64,000 nucleotides of DNA, from positions 15,821,127-15,885,126 of the forward strand of contig NC_088297.1 in assembly GCF_032854445.1 (NCBI RefSeq), read 5' to 3'. The stretch's first letter is position 1. Every line of letters begins with the position of its first letter. Shown here piece after piece: positions 1 to 11,147 of the stretch. This DNA is from Liolophura sinensis (taxonomy: Eukaryota; Mollusca; Polyplacophora; Chitonida; Chitonidae). The notes beneath the pieces are model-generated. The model saw only the letters and a list, made by a program, of their open reading frames with translations. It made no database searches and was not told the DNA's origin. The position numbers and the translations under genes are program-made.

Positions 1-685
1 TAAATGGTCTACAGCAACCAAACTTACACAATGTGCACTGCTGCTGATCCTCGTTTACCTGACACCAAAGTTGACACCAAAGTTGACACCTTATAATTCC
101 AGGGGGCACTACAATCGAATCGCCGTCGAATCGCCTTCTGACTCACACAGGCAATAGTAAATGGTCTACAGCAACCAAACTGTGCACTGCTGTTGATCCT
201 CGTTTACCTGACACCAAAGTTGACACCATATAATTCCAGGGGGCACTACAATCGAATCGCCGTCGAATCGCCTTCTGACTTACACAGGCAATAGTAAATG
301 GTCTACAGCAACCAAACTGTGCACTGCTGTTGATCCTCGTTTACCTGACACTAAAGTTGACACCATATAATTCCAGGGGTCACTACAATCCAATCGCCGT
401 CGAATCGCCTTCTGACTTACACAGGCAATAGTAAATGGTCTACATCAATCAAACAGAATGGACATCACCACTGATCGTCTTCCACATGACACCAAAGTTG
501 ACACTATCTCTCTCCAGGGGTACCACAATCGAATCGACGTCGAACCGTCTACTGGCCGACACAGGCAATACCAAAACCCCTAGAGAAACCAAATTTATAG
601 AAGCGAGATCTATACTCATCCTCTTTTACATGACACCAAAGTTGGCACCATCTGACTCCGAGGGCGTTACAATGTATGTATTAAA
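1..685. repeat. Minisatellite with a unit of about 137 bp
   Basis: The phrase TAAATGGTCTACA recurs at 1, 158, 295 and 432. Each unit contains TGACACCAAAGTTGACACC and AATCGCCGTCGAATCGCC. The first unit is 157 bp because it holds a duplicated AAAGTTGACACC segment; the next two are 137 bp. The units after 432 are clearly diverged, so the array decays to the right. It may extend past the left edge. Confidence 0.9.
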
Positions 686-719
686 TCTTTTTGTTTTCAG
701 AATGTACTTAAAAATCTGT

Positions 720-986
720 GGGGGGCCTCCGTGGCTCAGTTGGTTAGCGCGCCAGCGCAGCGTAATGACCCAGGAGTCTCTCACCAATGCGGTCGCTGTG
801 AGTTCAAGTCCAGCTCATGCTGGCTTCCTCTCCGGCTGTACGTGGGAAGGTCTGTCAGCATCCTGCGAATGGTCGTGGGTTTCCCCCGGGCTCTGCCCGG
901 TTTCCACCCACCATAATGCTGACCACCGTCGTATAAGTGAAATATTCTTGAGTACGGCGTAAAACACCAATCAAACAGGTAAATAC
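720..986 (+). mobile_element. SINE family 1, full-length copy
   Basis: The 5' head is tRNA-like: GGCTCAGTTGGTTAGCGCGC (box A-like) and GAGTTCAAGTCCAGCTC (box B-like). A conserved body follows (GGTCGTGGGTTTCCCCCGGG, CCATAATGCTG), then the tail TTGAGTACGGCGTAAAACACC. It can serve as the reference copy for this family. Confidence 0.9.
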
Positions 987-1653
987 AAATCTGTAGTGAC
1001 TATGTGACTATAGAGCATCTATGTGACTACATAATAGGTCCGTTGTCGATGTATCGACCAAGTTACTCAATGTCTTGATACGTGTCAACATGGCTTGTCT
1101 CGGGGCAGTGTATCTACTAGATTCTAAGAGGAAATGGGTTGCAGTTTCATAAGGATTGCCACATTGACATCTTGCAGAGTCTGAAATAAAATTATTGTGG
1201 CGGTCGTCGCTCGGTTAAATACGACGGGCCAACCTCACATAACTCTAGCTGATACAATGTGTATCACACGCTGTTATCATAATCTCTCTATATATTAAAT
1301 CAAGTTATCTATCTAGTTAAAGGAGCCTTGAGTATACAGCGTAAAACACCAATCAAATAAATAATTCAATTTGCTTGAAATTTGCGAAAGCAATAAGGCT
1401 GTTGATGGTGCTAATGCATATGGCAGTCTGTCTTTTTCTCTGGTTTAACTGGGCCAAAGGTATCAGTAGCATAATCACCTCAAAAGTATCTGTCTAAGGT
1501 TGCAAGGCTATCATTGCAACTATTCATCCGACAATGTTATTTAACCTTCAGACATGCAAGTGAAAATCTGGTTATTCCTTCCATATAAGTCAGGATATGG
1601 TGAAATTCAAACATTCATGAGCAATTAACTGCTAATAGTTTTTCATATATACG
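987..1653. other. Unrecognised sequence downstream of gene A
   Basis: AT-rich, no long frame. Near 1330 a SINE-tail-like phrase (AGCGTAAAACACCAATCAAA) is the only familiar piece. Confidence 0.5.
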
Positions 1654-1659
1654 TTTATT
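1654..1659 (-). promoter_or_regulatory. Candidate polyadenylation signal for gene A
   Basis: AATAAA on the minus strand (TTTATT on plus) lies about 140 nt past the gene A stop codon. The spacing suits a short 3' UTR. No transcript data; other AT-rich hexamers are nearby. Confidence 0.35.
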
Positions 1660-1796
1660 TGTACGTTAACAGTGTTTTTTTAACAAAATCAATTCTGTCA
1701 CTAAACCTTGGTGTCTTTTGGTCCGTCTCCTCAAATTAGCTGCGATGAAGAAATCCAACAACGATGAATACGCTCTTCATTTGGTATCCTTGTATT

Positions 1797-1879
1797 TCAC
1801 AACTTTTCCGCCATATTTTTCTTCTCATAGGTCATGGAGGAAACGTCTTCTATCGGCTCTTTGGACAAAAGTTTAGGTC
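1797..1879 (-). CDS. Gene A terminal exon (separate exon only in this paralogue)
   Basis: The acceptor ACAG at 1880-1881 joins in phase 1 to the exon 2319-2250 that ends LLTG, giving GPKLLSKEPIEDV and ending NMAEKL then TGA at 1799-1797. Genes B and C encode the matching segment (APRLLKKVE and GPKLLHRTE) with no intron. Gene A therefore gained an intron here, or B and C lost it. Confidence 0.88.
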
Positions 1880-4800
1880 CTGTTTAAAGGAGGGATAACA
1901 AACAAAGGAGAGAAAACAAACAATTAGCAGTCAAAAAAAAAAAAAAAAAAAAAAACCAAACCAAAACGCTCGTTTTGTTCAATTTCTGGTTTGTTTTCAT
2001 ATTTATATGCAAATTTGCATATACTAAACAAGTTATTTTGTTGTTTATTCACGAAAAATTGTTTCAGTTCACCGACATTATTAGGCATAGGAAAACCTGG
2101 TTTCCCTGGCTCTATGATATTCATGTTATGATATGGACGTAGTAATACGATACGATACGCTATTGGCAGAGTCATGGGTACAGGAAGAATGACACGCAGA
2201 ACGTCGTGAATAGTATTATTCCTTCATTTCCATGTCTGACTATCCATACCTGTTAACAAGATGAGGGCGCCCCCTATCGGTGCAGTCAAGATGATAGACA
2301 TCACAGCCAGGGTTAATATCTAGCAGTAAGGAAGGAGAGACATGTGCTATATACATGATAAAACAACCACAGCAACTTTGTGTTTCCTTTTTTTTCGAAT
2401 AAATTAAGTACATGGTACTGTAGCAACTCTAAATGAAGAAACCATTTTCAATAAAATATGGTTTAAATAAGACCGAAATTCGGTACGTAATTTGTGAACT
2501 GTTCTTAAATACGACACAAAACAAGATGGTTCCAGGATCACAAAATTGTCTGTGACTTAAGTCACTTTTTTAGCTTGTGGTATAATTTCAGAACTTTGAT
2601 TTGAACTTAAAGGTTAATTTTCATTTTTTTTTCATGATGGTCTAAGACAAGACGTAGTATTAAAGTAGAAATCCAGAGGGTGAGACACAATTTTTATCGC
2701 AGGAAAACTGTTTTGAACGGACTTAATTGTAAGACAGTTTAATTCTGGGTAAGTTGTTGAAAAACAAATTTCAGCTTATAGAATGGAAAACACTAACCAA
2801 ATATAATGATTGAAATTTTGAATTAAGTCTAAGATCGCTTCGTTGATCCTGGGCCCCGTATTATAAAGGGAATAAAAATAAAATGAAATTTCAATTTTAC
2901 AATGAAGATCACATTGGCAACAGATTTTTTTATTTTTCTTACCTGTAATCCCATTTGCTTCTCTTGGTACGTGCCCTCAGATCTGACAGCTGTGTCATAA
3001 GCCACAGGGCCAATAGCCGCCTGTAACCGAAATGGGAAAATATTGAATGATCACACAAAGCAAATTAAAATACCGTGCAATAAATAACACCCACTGCTGG
3101 CAATTTTTACACTAGTAAAATCGAATATATGTAGGGTATTGATGTAAAATAAATATACAGAGGACATGACTTTGGAAACTGACTGGTTTATTCCTGTTTA
3201 CCGCAAATACTTAAGCCCCATTCGTCGCTATATATTATGTATTTATTCAATTTTGGGGGATGGGCAAAACCGGAATGTGCGGGGAAAACCACCGGCGTTT
3301 TGTAGGGAACTGACAAACTTTGCCAGGTGTTCCAAGACTTACAGACATGCACACCTTACGGTACAAGTGTCTGTCTCACAGGCCCCACCGAGTAGAGGTG
3401 GGGAGAGGAGGAGGGGTGGGGAGTGTACCCGTAAATTTCCTGTTCTTGGAAGGCCGGACTGGACCGACACCTCGTCTTTCATAAGGGACTCTGACCATCC
3501 AGTACAACCAGCCACAGTGCATTGATACCGGTACTGATCGGCGCTAAGATAGGAAGCAGCCAAATAGTGTATTTCCGGGCCCGACGGGTTAGCACGCCAG
3601 CTCGGGACAATGACACAGGAGCCTCTCACCAGCATGGTCACTGTGATTTCAAGTCCAGTTCATGCTGGCTTAATCTCCATCGCACATGGGGAGGTATGCA
3701 GCAACCTGCGTATGGTCGTGGGTTTCCTCGGGGTCTGCCCGGTTTCCTCGTACCATAATGCTGGTCGCCGTGTTATAAGTGAAATATTTTTGAGTACGGC
3801 GTAAAACACCAATTAAATAAGTAAATAAATTAAATGGTGAGTGTTTCGGTACTAAATCAAATACTGTACCTTTAAAATTTTTAGACTTGACGGAACATGG
3901 TTTTGAACCGGGGTCTACACATAGGACCTATGGTATGTTCGTGCTGATTACCTGTACAGTAGCTTTAGGGAGCCAAGCGAAAACAATAAACAGTCTTTCC
4001 TTCATCGTTAGATCCGTCCCGGATACAGCAAGGAATGAGGTGAGCATTCGGAACACTAGTCCAATGCCTAGAACGGCAACGCCAAGACCTGACACGCAAG
4101 AACAGAAAACAGAGGCGGGATATGCATCAAGACTTGTGTGTGAGATTTGTTACGATTTGACAGGGGGGAAAAGTACTCTTGACCACCTGCCATACCCAAT
4201 GACCCAATAATGTTGACAGTGGGAGAATCCACACATCCCCAAGGTTGAATTTGATTTATTTATTTATTCCATTGATGTTTAACGTCGTACTCAGGAATAT
4301 TTCACTTATATGACCAACAATGTGGTGGGAGGAAACCTGGCAGAGCCCTGGGGGAACCCACGGATAGCAGACCTTAACACGTACGACCGGGGAGGAAGCC
4401 AGTTTTAGCTGGACTTCAATTCATAGCAACCAGATTGGTGAGAGGTTCATGGCACCGCTCTGGGACTGGATTTGAACCTGTTTGTTGTGTGTTATAGCGA
4501 TTAAAAGACAAGCGTTTTACCCACTCGGCAGCGCCCCTCCCACTGCTATTGAACATCTTACCCACAGTGGGTGGATCGAGGGTGCTGACGTCAATTTCTG
4601 CTCCAATAAGCCCAAACATGAACGGTTCGGCAATATTCCACACCTTTTCCATCAACTCGTCCATGTCTTCCTAAAGATAAAAATGTTTTTAAGTTATAAC
4701 TTTGCTGAACACTAAAATACTAAAGAACACATAAAGACACTTATTCTAATCGGCTTGGATTACGTGATTCAATGCAATGCATCAAATCTCCAATTGATAC

Positions 4801-7800
4801 TGAATGTGATGACAAGAAATATTTGTTTGCAAATACATATTTCATCGTTGAGAAGGAATATGCACGTGTAATTTCCTGTAATTCAACAATGATGAATAGA
4901 TATCTTTTGACTCCCTTTCTTCCCCTCGCTTATTTTTGGCTGATTAAAATCACACGCAGAAACATACAACATACCGCTTCTTCGATGTTGTCGATGCGCC
5001 ACCTGTAGGCCGCTACAAACGCTAAGGTGAGACAACCTATGGGTCCAGCCGATGGAAAATCGGCCTTCTCACCACCAAACATGAATACGAGACCCCCAAT
5101 GAAAAGCAATCCGAATCTGAACCACCGTTTGTTTCTCTGTAAACGAACAACAGCAATGTAACCTTAAAACTCTGGGTTAGTCAGGATCTGAACTGAAATC
5201 AAAGTGTGGGTGTGTCTTAAGTTATGGGCCGATGGAGGAGTTTTGTACACATTGTACACAGAAACGCCGAAAAAAATCACATTTTGTTCATTACAAATTA
5301 ATTTTTGTGCCTCCGTGGCTCAGTTGGTTAGCTCGCTAGCTCAGCATAATGACCCAGGAACCTCTCACCAATGCGTTCGCTGTGAGTTTAAGTCCAGCTC
5401 ATGTTGGCTCCCTCTCTCAGCAACCTGCGGATGGTCGTGGGTTTCCCCCGGGTTCTTCCCGGTTTTCTCCCACCATAATGCTGGCCGCCGTCGTATAAGT
5501 GAAATATTCTTAATAAAAAAATACAGTAGTCGGGATTAAGGCACTCTGGCAGACAAAAAGGGCAGACAAAGCTCCCTGTCACCAAAAAAAAGCACTACAA
5601 ATTCGTCCAAATAAAGAAAGAAATAAAAAGGAATAAAAAAAAATCGTTCAGTCATTAATAAATAATAAGAACTGAACTCACAGTTTTCCTGGGCGGCAGG
5701 TACCACAATAAGAGTCCGTAAACTATACCAAGCAACATACCCAGCAGAACTTCCCTAGGTCCTTTGGTTATAGTGTCCGCAAGATTATCTACAACATGGT
5801 CACCCTCTGATTAAATTATTGCTGTCTGTTTACAGCACAGACGTTATATACTCTTAAACAAGGAGTTCGTAGTAAAATGGTAAAGTGCGCGACTACGTGT
5901 AACAACCGCTGGTAGGGAAGGTGCAGGGTGCACCCCAGTCTTGGACAGTTTTCTAAATTTCTCTGCTCTCATTCATACGCACTTGGACGCATATGCGGAC
6001 CCTACGCTAGTTTTACATCACAGCCACCTGTACAAGCTTGACATTTTAAGCCCGTGAAACGCATGTGCCTTGTTTAGTCTCACTACTAACGTCCTCTCGC
6101 CGACCTTGTTCCATATACAATCAGCATTCGTCAATGAAATTGCTTCAGGTTTCCGTTAAAATAATGATGGGCAGAATGTGTATCAATAGATAAAATTTAA
6201 GACAAATCCTCATCACTGTGACCCCAGTTTCATTGGTGTTGTTGACGATTCCATACAAAATTTCATAATTGTGGCAGTAATATAAAACGAACGAAGTAAG
6301 CGGCGCATGCGCAGTATAAGGAGTAAATGCTCTCATTGCTCGTGAAACCTTGATCACAAGAAGTCGATGGCGCTCTTGGGTTTGTTTGCGCATTTTTACA
6401 GCCTGGAAGACCAATCACGTTGTGTGCAAGTCGCTACCCAACACACATTGGAAAGTTTGTTAGTAATTTTTTTTTTGTGTAAAAATTTTGCGTATCGCGT
6501 TAAACAACAATCAAATAAAAATGGTCTAAACTTTCGTCCCCAAAAAGCGCATTTTAAAGCCAAATAAATGTCTATGATTTATAATACTATGTGCTGAAAT
6601 TTTTTCCACTCGGATATTTTCCCTTTAAAACTCAACAGAAATCTAATAAAACGGAATAATAGGGAACATATTTACGGACAAAATCGTCTTTTAGATTAAA
6701 TTAAATACAGCATAAAATCAAAATGTAAACACTCAGAATGTGGAAGGACAGTTCGCATGCAGCCTGCGGGTAGTCATGGGTTTACCTTGGGCCCTGTCCG
6801 GTTTCCTCCTGCCATAATGCTGGCCGCCGTCGTATAAGTGTAATATTCTAGAGTACGGCGTAAAACACCAATCAAATAAATAAATAAATAACCAAATGAT
6901 AGTCGTACCGCTCCTTCCGAAGACAAACCCCAGGGTGAGGCTGAATCCAGTGATGGCCAGGACGTCGTCGATGCTGGAAGCTGCTATGACTAGGGTGGGG
7001 ATACCCTTGTGTACCCCGTACCCCCTGTCTGATAGGGAGAGAATGCAGGGGACGACAACCGCAGGAGTAACGGCACCTATCACCAGTCTGAAGGGGGTAT
7101 AAATGAACAGGAAGAACGTCATGTTGTATAAAAGTTTCATGGACGTCTACAGCGTACAGAAAACTAACTGGCACAGCAATAGCGACAGGTAAACAAAAAC
7201 CAAGTCTCGAGTTCGCCAAAGTTCTTAACTAGGTCATTATTTTACGCCTAACTCGACCATGGGGTGATTGTAGAAAATAAAAACTTATGTGAAACACCAC
7301 ATCCGTATAGTTCTTAACAATTTAGAAAGTTTCGAGAAAACGGATCCAATTAAAGAGACCGAGGACGATTTATTTCTAAGCGGAAAAAACTTATGACTAC
7401 CGACTACCTAGGCTTAATTCGATATGAATTTACCCATATATTTACCCTTGTAGAGCACCCCATGCCCATGGAAATCCTAATATCAAATAGGCGGCGACTG
7501 CGATGGCAGCGCCCTCTACAATGCAGGGAGTAAACGCCAGGCGGAGAACGACGAATGACAACTTCCGGAGAGAAGAGGGATCCAGTCCTAAACCTGCCCT
7601 TAGGAGAATGACCACGAGAGCTGCAGAACTGGAAAGAGGAAAACACCATCAGCTGGATTTAAACTATCTGTTTAGTCCAGTAGAGTTCATTCATTAGTTC
7701 ATATATTTGTTCACTACATTTCAGCTTCGCTTACACGACAGCGGTCAGTTTGATGGGTGGAGGAAAGAGAACCCAGAGAAAACCGATCACCATTGGCTGG

Positions 7801-10800
7801 CAAACGAAGACTTCCCTACTAGCGACGCACAGATTTTCGCCTGCAGTGATGATTGAGAGTGTATCATAATGGTGAAAGGTAAGTGATCTCCCAGAAACGT
7901 CGTGTAAGAAAACTTAAATGTACAATGAACAACCACATCATGCAATCGGCGGACAAGATTTATATAGTGAGGAGGTCGCGAGGGGAGGGTTAGCACGCCA
8001 GCACTGCGCAATGACCCCGGAACCTTCCACCAACGCGGTCGCTGTGAGTTCAAGTCCAGCTCATGCTGGCTTCCTCTCCGGCCATACGTGGGGAGATCCG
8101 CCACAACGTGGGTTCCTCCCCGGGCTCTGTCCGCTTTCCACTCACCATCATGCTGGCAGCCGTCTTATAATTAAAAAATTCTTCAGTGCGGCATGAAACA
8201 TGAATCAAAAAATTATAGTCAGGATAAGACACTGGGAGAGCCTGCATATGTGGCTACATGTATGTTTGTAAAAGTAAAGATAACCTTACAGAGCTAAATA
8301 AAGGGATATATAGATTCACTTACCGAATACATGTTGACCAGTTTGGGTCGATGTCTTCCGCTACGTTCACCTTTGGTAAATTCCTCAACATCCCACCCAT
8401 TATCAACATTCCTGAAACATGTCAGGAATGTGTGTGTGCATGTGTGTTTGTAACAGTGAGCAGAAAGTCTATCCAGACCATGACTTGGTATTGTTACATC
8501 AAGAGTGAACTACGAAATTTGTTCCTAAATGCCACTGCATTTTCTGTATTCTGCGACACTGCATTTGGATCTAGGCGTCAAACGTCCGCATACCAGCCGT
8601 CAAACAAAATGGACGTCCCAGGTCAATATTTGTAAGTCTAATTCCCAAAACAACGTTCAACACAAACAACAATAGGACTGAAAAGTATATAAAGCTTGAA
8701 ATTAATAAGAATTCTTACAAAGAACACAGTCAACAGCTTTCAAATGATATCAGACAGACGCAAGGAATGATCCAGGGAAATGAATGAAAGCGTTCCTTTA
8801 GAACAGACAATATGCCGTTATTTTGCGGCGACTTTTGGAAGCGATTTTGTACACTGAGCCTCGCTTTAGATCTAATATCGCCACCGCGAGAGAAAATCCC
8901 ACAAAGCAACCACGTGACGCCAAAAGAAAACAATCATATTATATTATGCAATAAAAACATAATGAAAATGCGTAAATTCGATAAAATTCGACTGCACGAA
9001 AAAGAACAACTTTTTTTCTGGTACGATAGTTGTAGATAACAAGGGTTTTAGAATAATGGCTATTACATGGTATATACTGATTTCACAAATTAAACGCTGA
9101 GTTATACCGATACGACAAACATTCATCGCAGTGTAGAAAGGTACTTACCCAACAGGGGTGGAAGCTTGATAAACTTTACCAAACACCCTGATATATGACA
9201 CAAAATGAACAAAGCTAAAAGTGCGAAAATATTTCCTCCCGGAAGAAGGCTGTCACCTAGAATGCACCATGCCGACGTCCAGCTTATGCCAGCCAATAAC
9301 ACCACAGTTAACATACGACCAAATTTCCCGTGAGGCGGGCACAAAATGGCGTACTTCAGCCTTTTGGACCAGGTAACATCTCCTTCTGGTTTTTGTCCTT
9401 CGGCTAAGCAGGGTAATACACAGTTTGCCAGACGAACTCGGCAACTGTCACAATGTTTATGACAGGTAGAAGAATTGTTTTGTGAATATCCCTGGTTCTT
9501 GTGATCAGTCCTTTCTCCTGAGAGCAGAGGTTCTGCATTTTCTCCTGGAATACGACCAGGTTCTTCAATTGAATCCCCTCTGTTTTGAATTTTAGAGGGT
9601 ACAAGTTGTTTTTTTGGTTTCAAGTTGTCCATGCCTATAAAATCACTGAAAGGAAAAAAAATACCGTCCAAAAAATTAAACTGTCAATTTTTTGTAGTTT
9701 ATTTAAAAAAAAAAAATGTTTTCACAGCTCTTCACTGATTTATTTAATTATCTACTTGTTGACTTACGCCGTGCTCAAGAATATTTAACCCAAACGACGG
9801 CGTCCAGCTTCGTTCAACACACAATGCTGAATAATTAGTCGATGATTGCTGCTTGGTTCTTTACTTTGGGTTCCACACTGTGTTCAGTGCCAACTCAGGT
9901 TATGGAAAAATGCTATCTAATCTCGTACAACCTTCTCTGCATATGTCTCGCTAAAAGAGGTGGGTTGGGTAGTCTGGTACCGGAAATACTACAGACTATC
10001 AAATACGCAACGGATCGCGCCATACTTAGTTTAGTCTCTTATGATGGATGCCAATTAAACCAAAAGTAACGAGAGAAGTCTTTAGGCGCCATTGTGTATT
10101 GCATGTAGTCCAGGCTGGCTTATCTGATTGCTCCATACAAGTGATAGCATTAGTACACATACGCTGGCTACATATCAGAAGATTTATTTATCTGATTGGT
10201 GTTTCACGCCGTATTCAAGAATATTTCTCTTATATGACGGCGGCCGTTATTATGGTGGGAGAAAACCAGACAGAGCCCGGGGAAACCAAAGATCATTCGC
10301 CGGTTTCTGCCAGACTAATATTTCACTTATACGGCAGTGACCAACATTTTGGTGGGAGGAAACCGGACAGAGCCCAGGGGAAAACCAACAGTCACTCACA
10401 AGTAGGCCTACGCGGACCTTCCACGTAGGATCGCTGAGGAAGCCAGCTCGAGGTAGAGTTTAACTGACAGCCATTGGTGAAGGGCTCCTGGGTCATTGCG
10501 CCGTATTAGTGCGTTAACCACCTCGGCCAAACACTAATAGACTACATCTTGGTATGTCGCCCCATACACATGAACTAAGTAGAACTAAGTGCTAGCACTA
10601 GTACGCTGACCACAAGGCCATGTGTCACCCCTTCTGAATAAATAATGCCTGTGTAGGTAAGTGTACTTCAGTTAAGATATGTACGATCTGAACATAAGAT
10701 GACCAGACCTTTGGAAAGAGACAATAAAATAATCGATCAAGGCGGTCCAGTCAACATTGGAGAGTGCTTAGTGACAGCCATTCCGCATGGTGCTCAGAGA

Positions 10801-11147
10801 AACGTCTCATATGCATTAAAAAACGAAAGGATCCCCGGTGGGGGTGTTGGGAGCTGCTCGATCACCAGGGGGTTGGAACAACTTCTTACAAGCACCAGGT
10901 ACAGAAAATATCTGCCACAGAGTCCCATTTGTGTAATACAAAATGGCCTACATTATTTCCAACTATAAACAAGCTTCAAAGCCTTCAGCGAGGACCCAGT
11001 TTTCGTCACATTATGCATTTCCTTACCATCTGTTTTTGTAAAGAGAAAAAATATGCGAAAGGGTCCCACTTCTAAGATCAGTGTGTACATATATCTGTCT
11101 GCAAGAGAGAGAGAGAGACAGTTCTAAGGTAAAAACACTTACGCCAT
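1797..11147 (-). CDS. Gene A: SLC9B/NHA-type Na+/H+ antiporter (sodium/hydrogen exchanger 9B-like), complete
   Basis: Multi-exon minus-strand gene. Coding exons in transcript order: 11147-11143 (predicted), 9645-9149, 8411-8324, 7628-7446, 7087-6909, 5788-5682, 5136-4975, 4670-4562, 4088-3952, 3020-2943, 2319-2250, 1879-1797. Every junction has AG and GT and the joined frame stays open: 1698 nt, about 565 aa, normal for SLC9B. Seen in order: a hydrophilic N-tail with a Cys cluster, CPPHGKFGR before the first helix, LPGGN, PPLLGMLIMGG, RAGLGLDPSSL, TPAVVVP, the ion-site SSIDDVLAITGF, FPSAGPIG, FGLIGAEID, AWLPKATVQAAIGP, LTAPIG and a charged tail ending MAEKL. Family knowledge: CPA2 antiporters exchange Na+ or Li+ for H+ across plasma or organelle membranes, and the Asp pair binds the ion. 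The last two exons are fused in genes B and C. Without exon 1, translation would start at 9632 (MDNLKP). Paralogue assignment (9B1 or 9B2) is not possible by eye. Confidence 0.93.
3577..3834 (+). mobile_element. SINE family 1 copy in a gene A intron
   Basis: Near full length, with a diverged tRNA-like head (GGGTTAGCACGCCAGC), the standard body, and a TTAAATAAGTAAATAAAT tail. It lies antisense to gene A. Confidence 0.88.
4252..4540 (-). mobile_element. SINE family 1 copy next to a gene A donor site
   Basis: Reverse orientation: TTTATTTATTTATT tail first, then GTCGTACTCAGGAATATTTC. The head ends about 20 nt from the exon that ends at 4562, just inside the intron. Confidence 0.87.
5308..5514 (+). 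mobile_element. SINE family 1 copy in a gene A intron
   Basis: Intact head (CTCCGTGGCTCAGTTGGTTA). Part of the body between CTCTC and AGCAACCTGCGG is missing, so it is an internal-deletion copy. Confidence 0.88.
6738..6894 (+). mobile_element. 5'-truncated SINE family 1 copy 13 nt from a gene A donor
   Basis: Only the body and tail remain (GCAGCCTGCGGGTAGTCATG to CAATCAAATAAATAAATAA). The tail end is about 13 nt from the donor at 6908. Confidence 0.88.
6909..7087 (-). CDS. Gene A exon carrying the Asp-Asp ion-binding motif
   Basis: The exon runs from TPAVVVP through SSIDDVLAITGF to FGRS. The adjacent aspartates are the pair that binds Na+/Li+ and H+ in CPA2 antiporters (family knowledge). 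The acceptor is CCCTTCAG at 7088 and the donor is G|gtacga. A SINE tail ends about 13 nt inside the following intron, very close to this donor. Gene B carries Asn-Asp at the same place. Confidence 0.9.
7978..8215 (+). mobile_element. SINE family 1 copy in a gene A intron
   Basis: Head GGTTAGCACGCCAGCACTGC, body with a short deletion after GGGGAGATCCGCC, and a degraded tail (AGTGCGGCATGAAACATGAA). Confidence 0.85.
9149..9645 (-). CDS. Gene A exon: cytoplasmic N-tail and first membrane helices
   Basis: The acceptor is TTTCCTTTCAG just before 9645 and the donor is G|gtaagt after 9149. It encodes a polar, Cys-containing N-terminal tail, then CPPHGKFGR, two hydrophobic helices around LPGGN, and LPPLLG, which joins in phase 1 to GMLIMGG in the next exon. 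Gene B has the same exon at 25211-25614 with the same LPPLLG end, which supports both structures. The tails upstream of CPPHG differ completely between A and B. Confidence 0.9.
10178..10520 (-). mobile_element. Two overlapping SINE family 1 copies, reverse orientation
   Basis: A tail-and-body segment (10184-10310) is followed directly by a second body start, TAATATTTCACTTATACGGC, and a complete head to about 10520. This is a head-to-tail tandem or a SINE inserted into a SINE. It lies in the predicted first intron of gene A. Confidence 0.8.
10700..11000 (+). other. Unrecognised open frames in gene A's predicted first intron
   Basis: Two overlapping frames (ATGACCAGACCTTTGG at 10699 and ATGCTCAGTGAC-like at 10764) of 89-103 codons. 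No motif, signal peptide or splice pattern is recognised; probably chance. Confidence 0.3.
11143..11147 (-). CDS. Gene A predicted first coding mini-exon (Met-Ala start)
   Basis: On the minus strand an ATG in a strong start context (ACCACCATGG) is followed after five coding bases by a consensus donor, gtaagt. The phase is 2. The next exon begins after a polypyrimidine-CAG acceptor at 9646-9648 and needs exactly one base to complete a codon (GC plus T), reading Met-Ala-Asp-Phe-Ile-Gly-Met-Asp. No in-frame stop intervenes. This is inference from splice signals and phase only. If it is wrong, the ATG at 9632 starts the protein. Confidence 0.45.

Noticed and set aside
1-685. CRISPR array
   Set aside because: The repeat is long and there are no unique equal-sized spacers; the DNA is plainly eukaryotic. 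It is a minisatellite.
731-790. tRNA gene at the start of a SINE (GGCTCAGTTGGTTAGCG and a B box)
   Set aside because: The A- and B-box-like parts continue into the conserved SINE body and recur many times in the window; there is no closed tRNA cloverleaf of mature length.
435-962. 175-codon plus-strand frame
   Set aside because: It runs from the 137-bp minisatellite into a SINE, both non-coding here.
10048-10428. 126-codon plus-strand frame
   Set aside because: It lies almost wholly within two reversed SINE copies.
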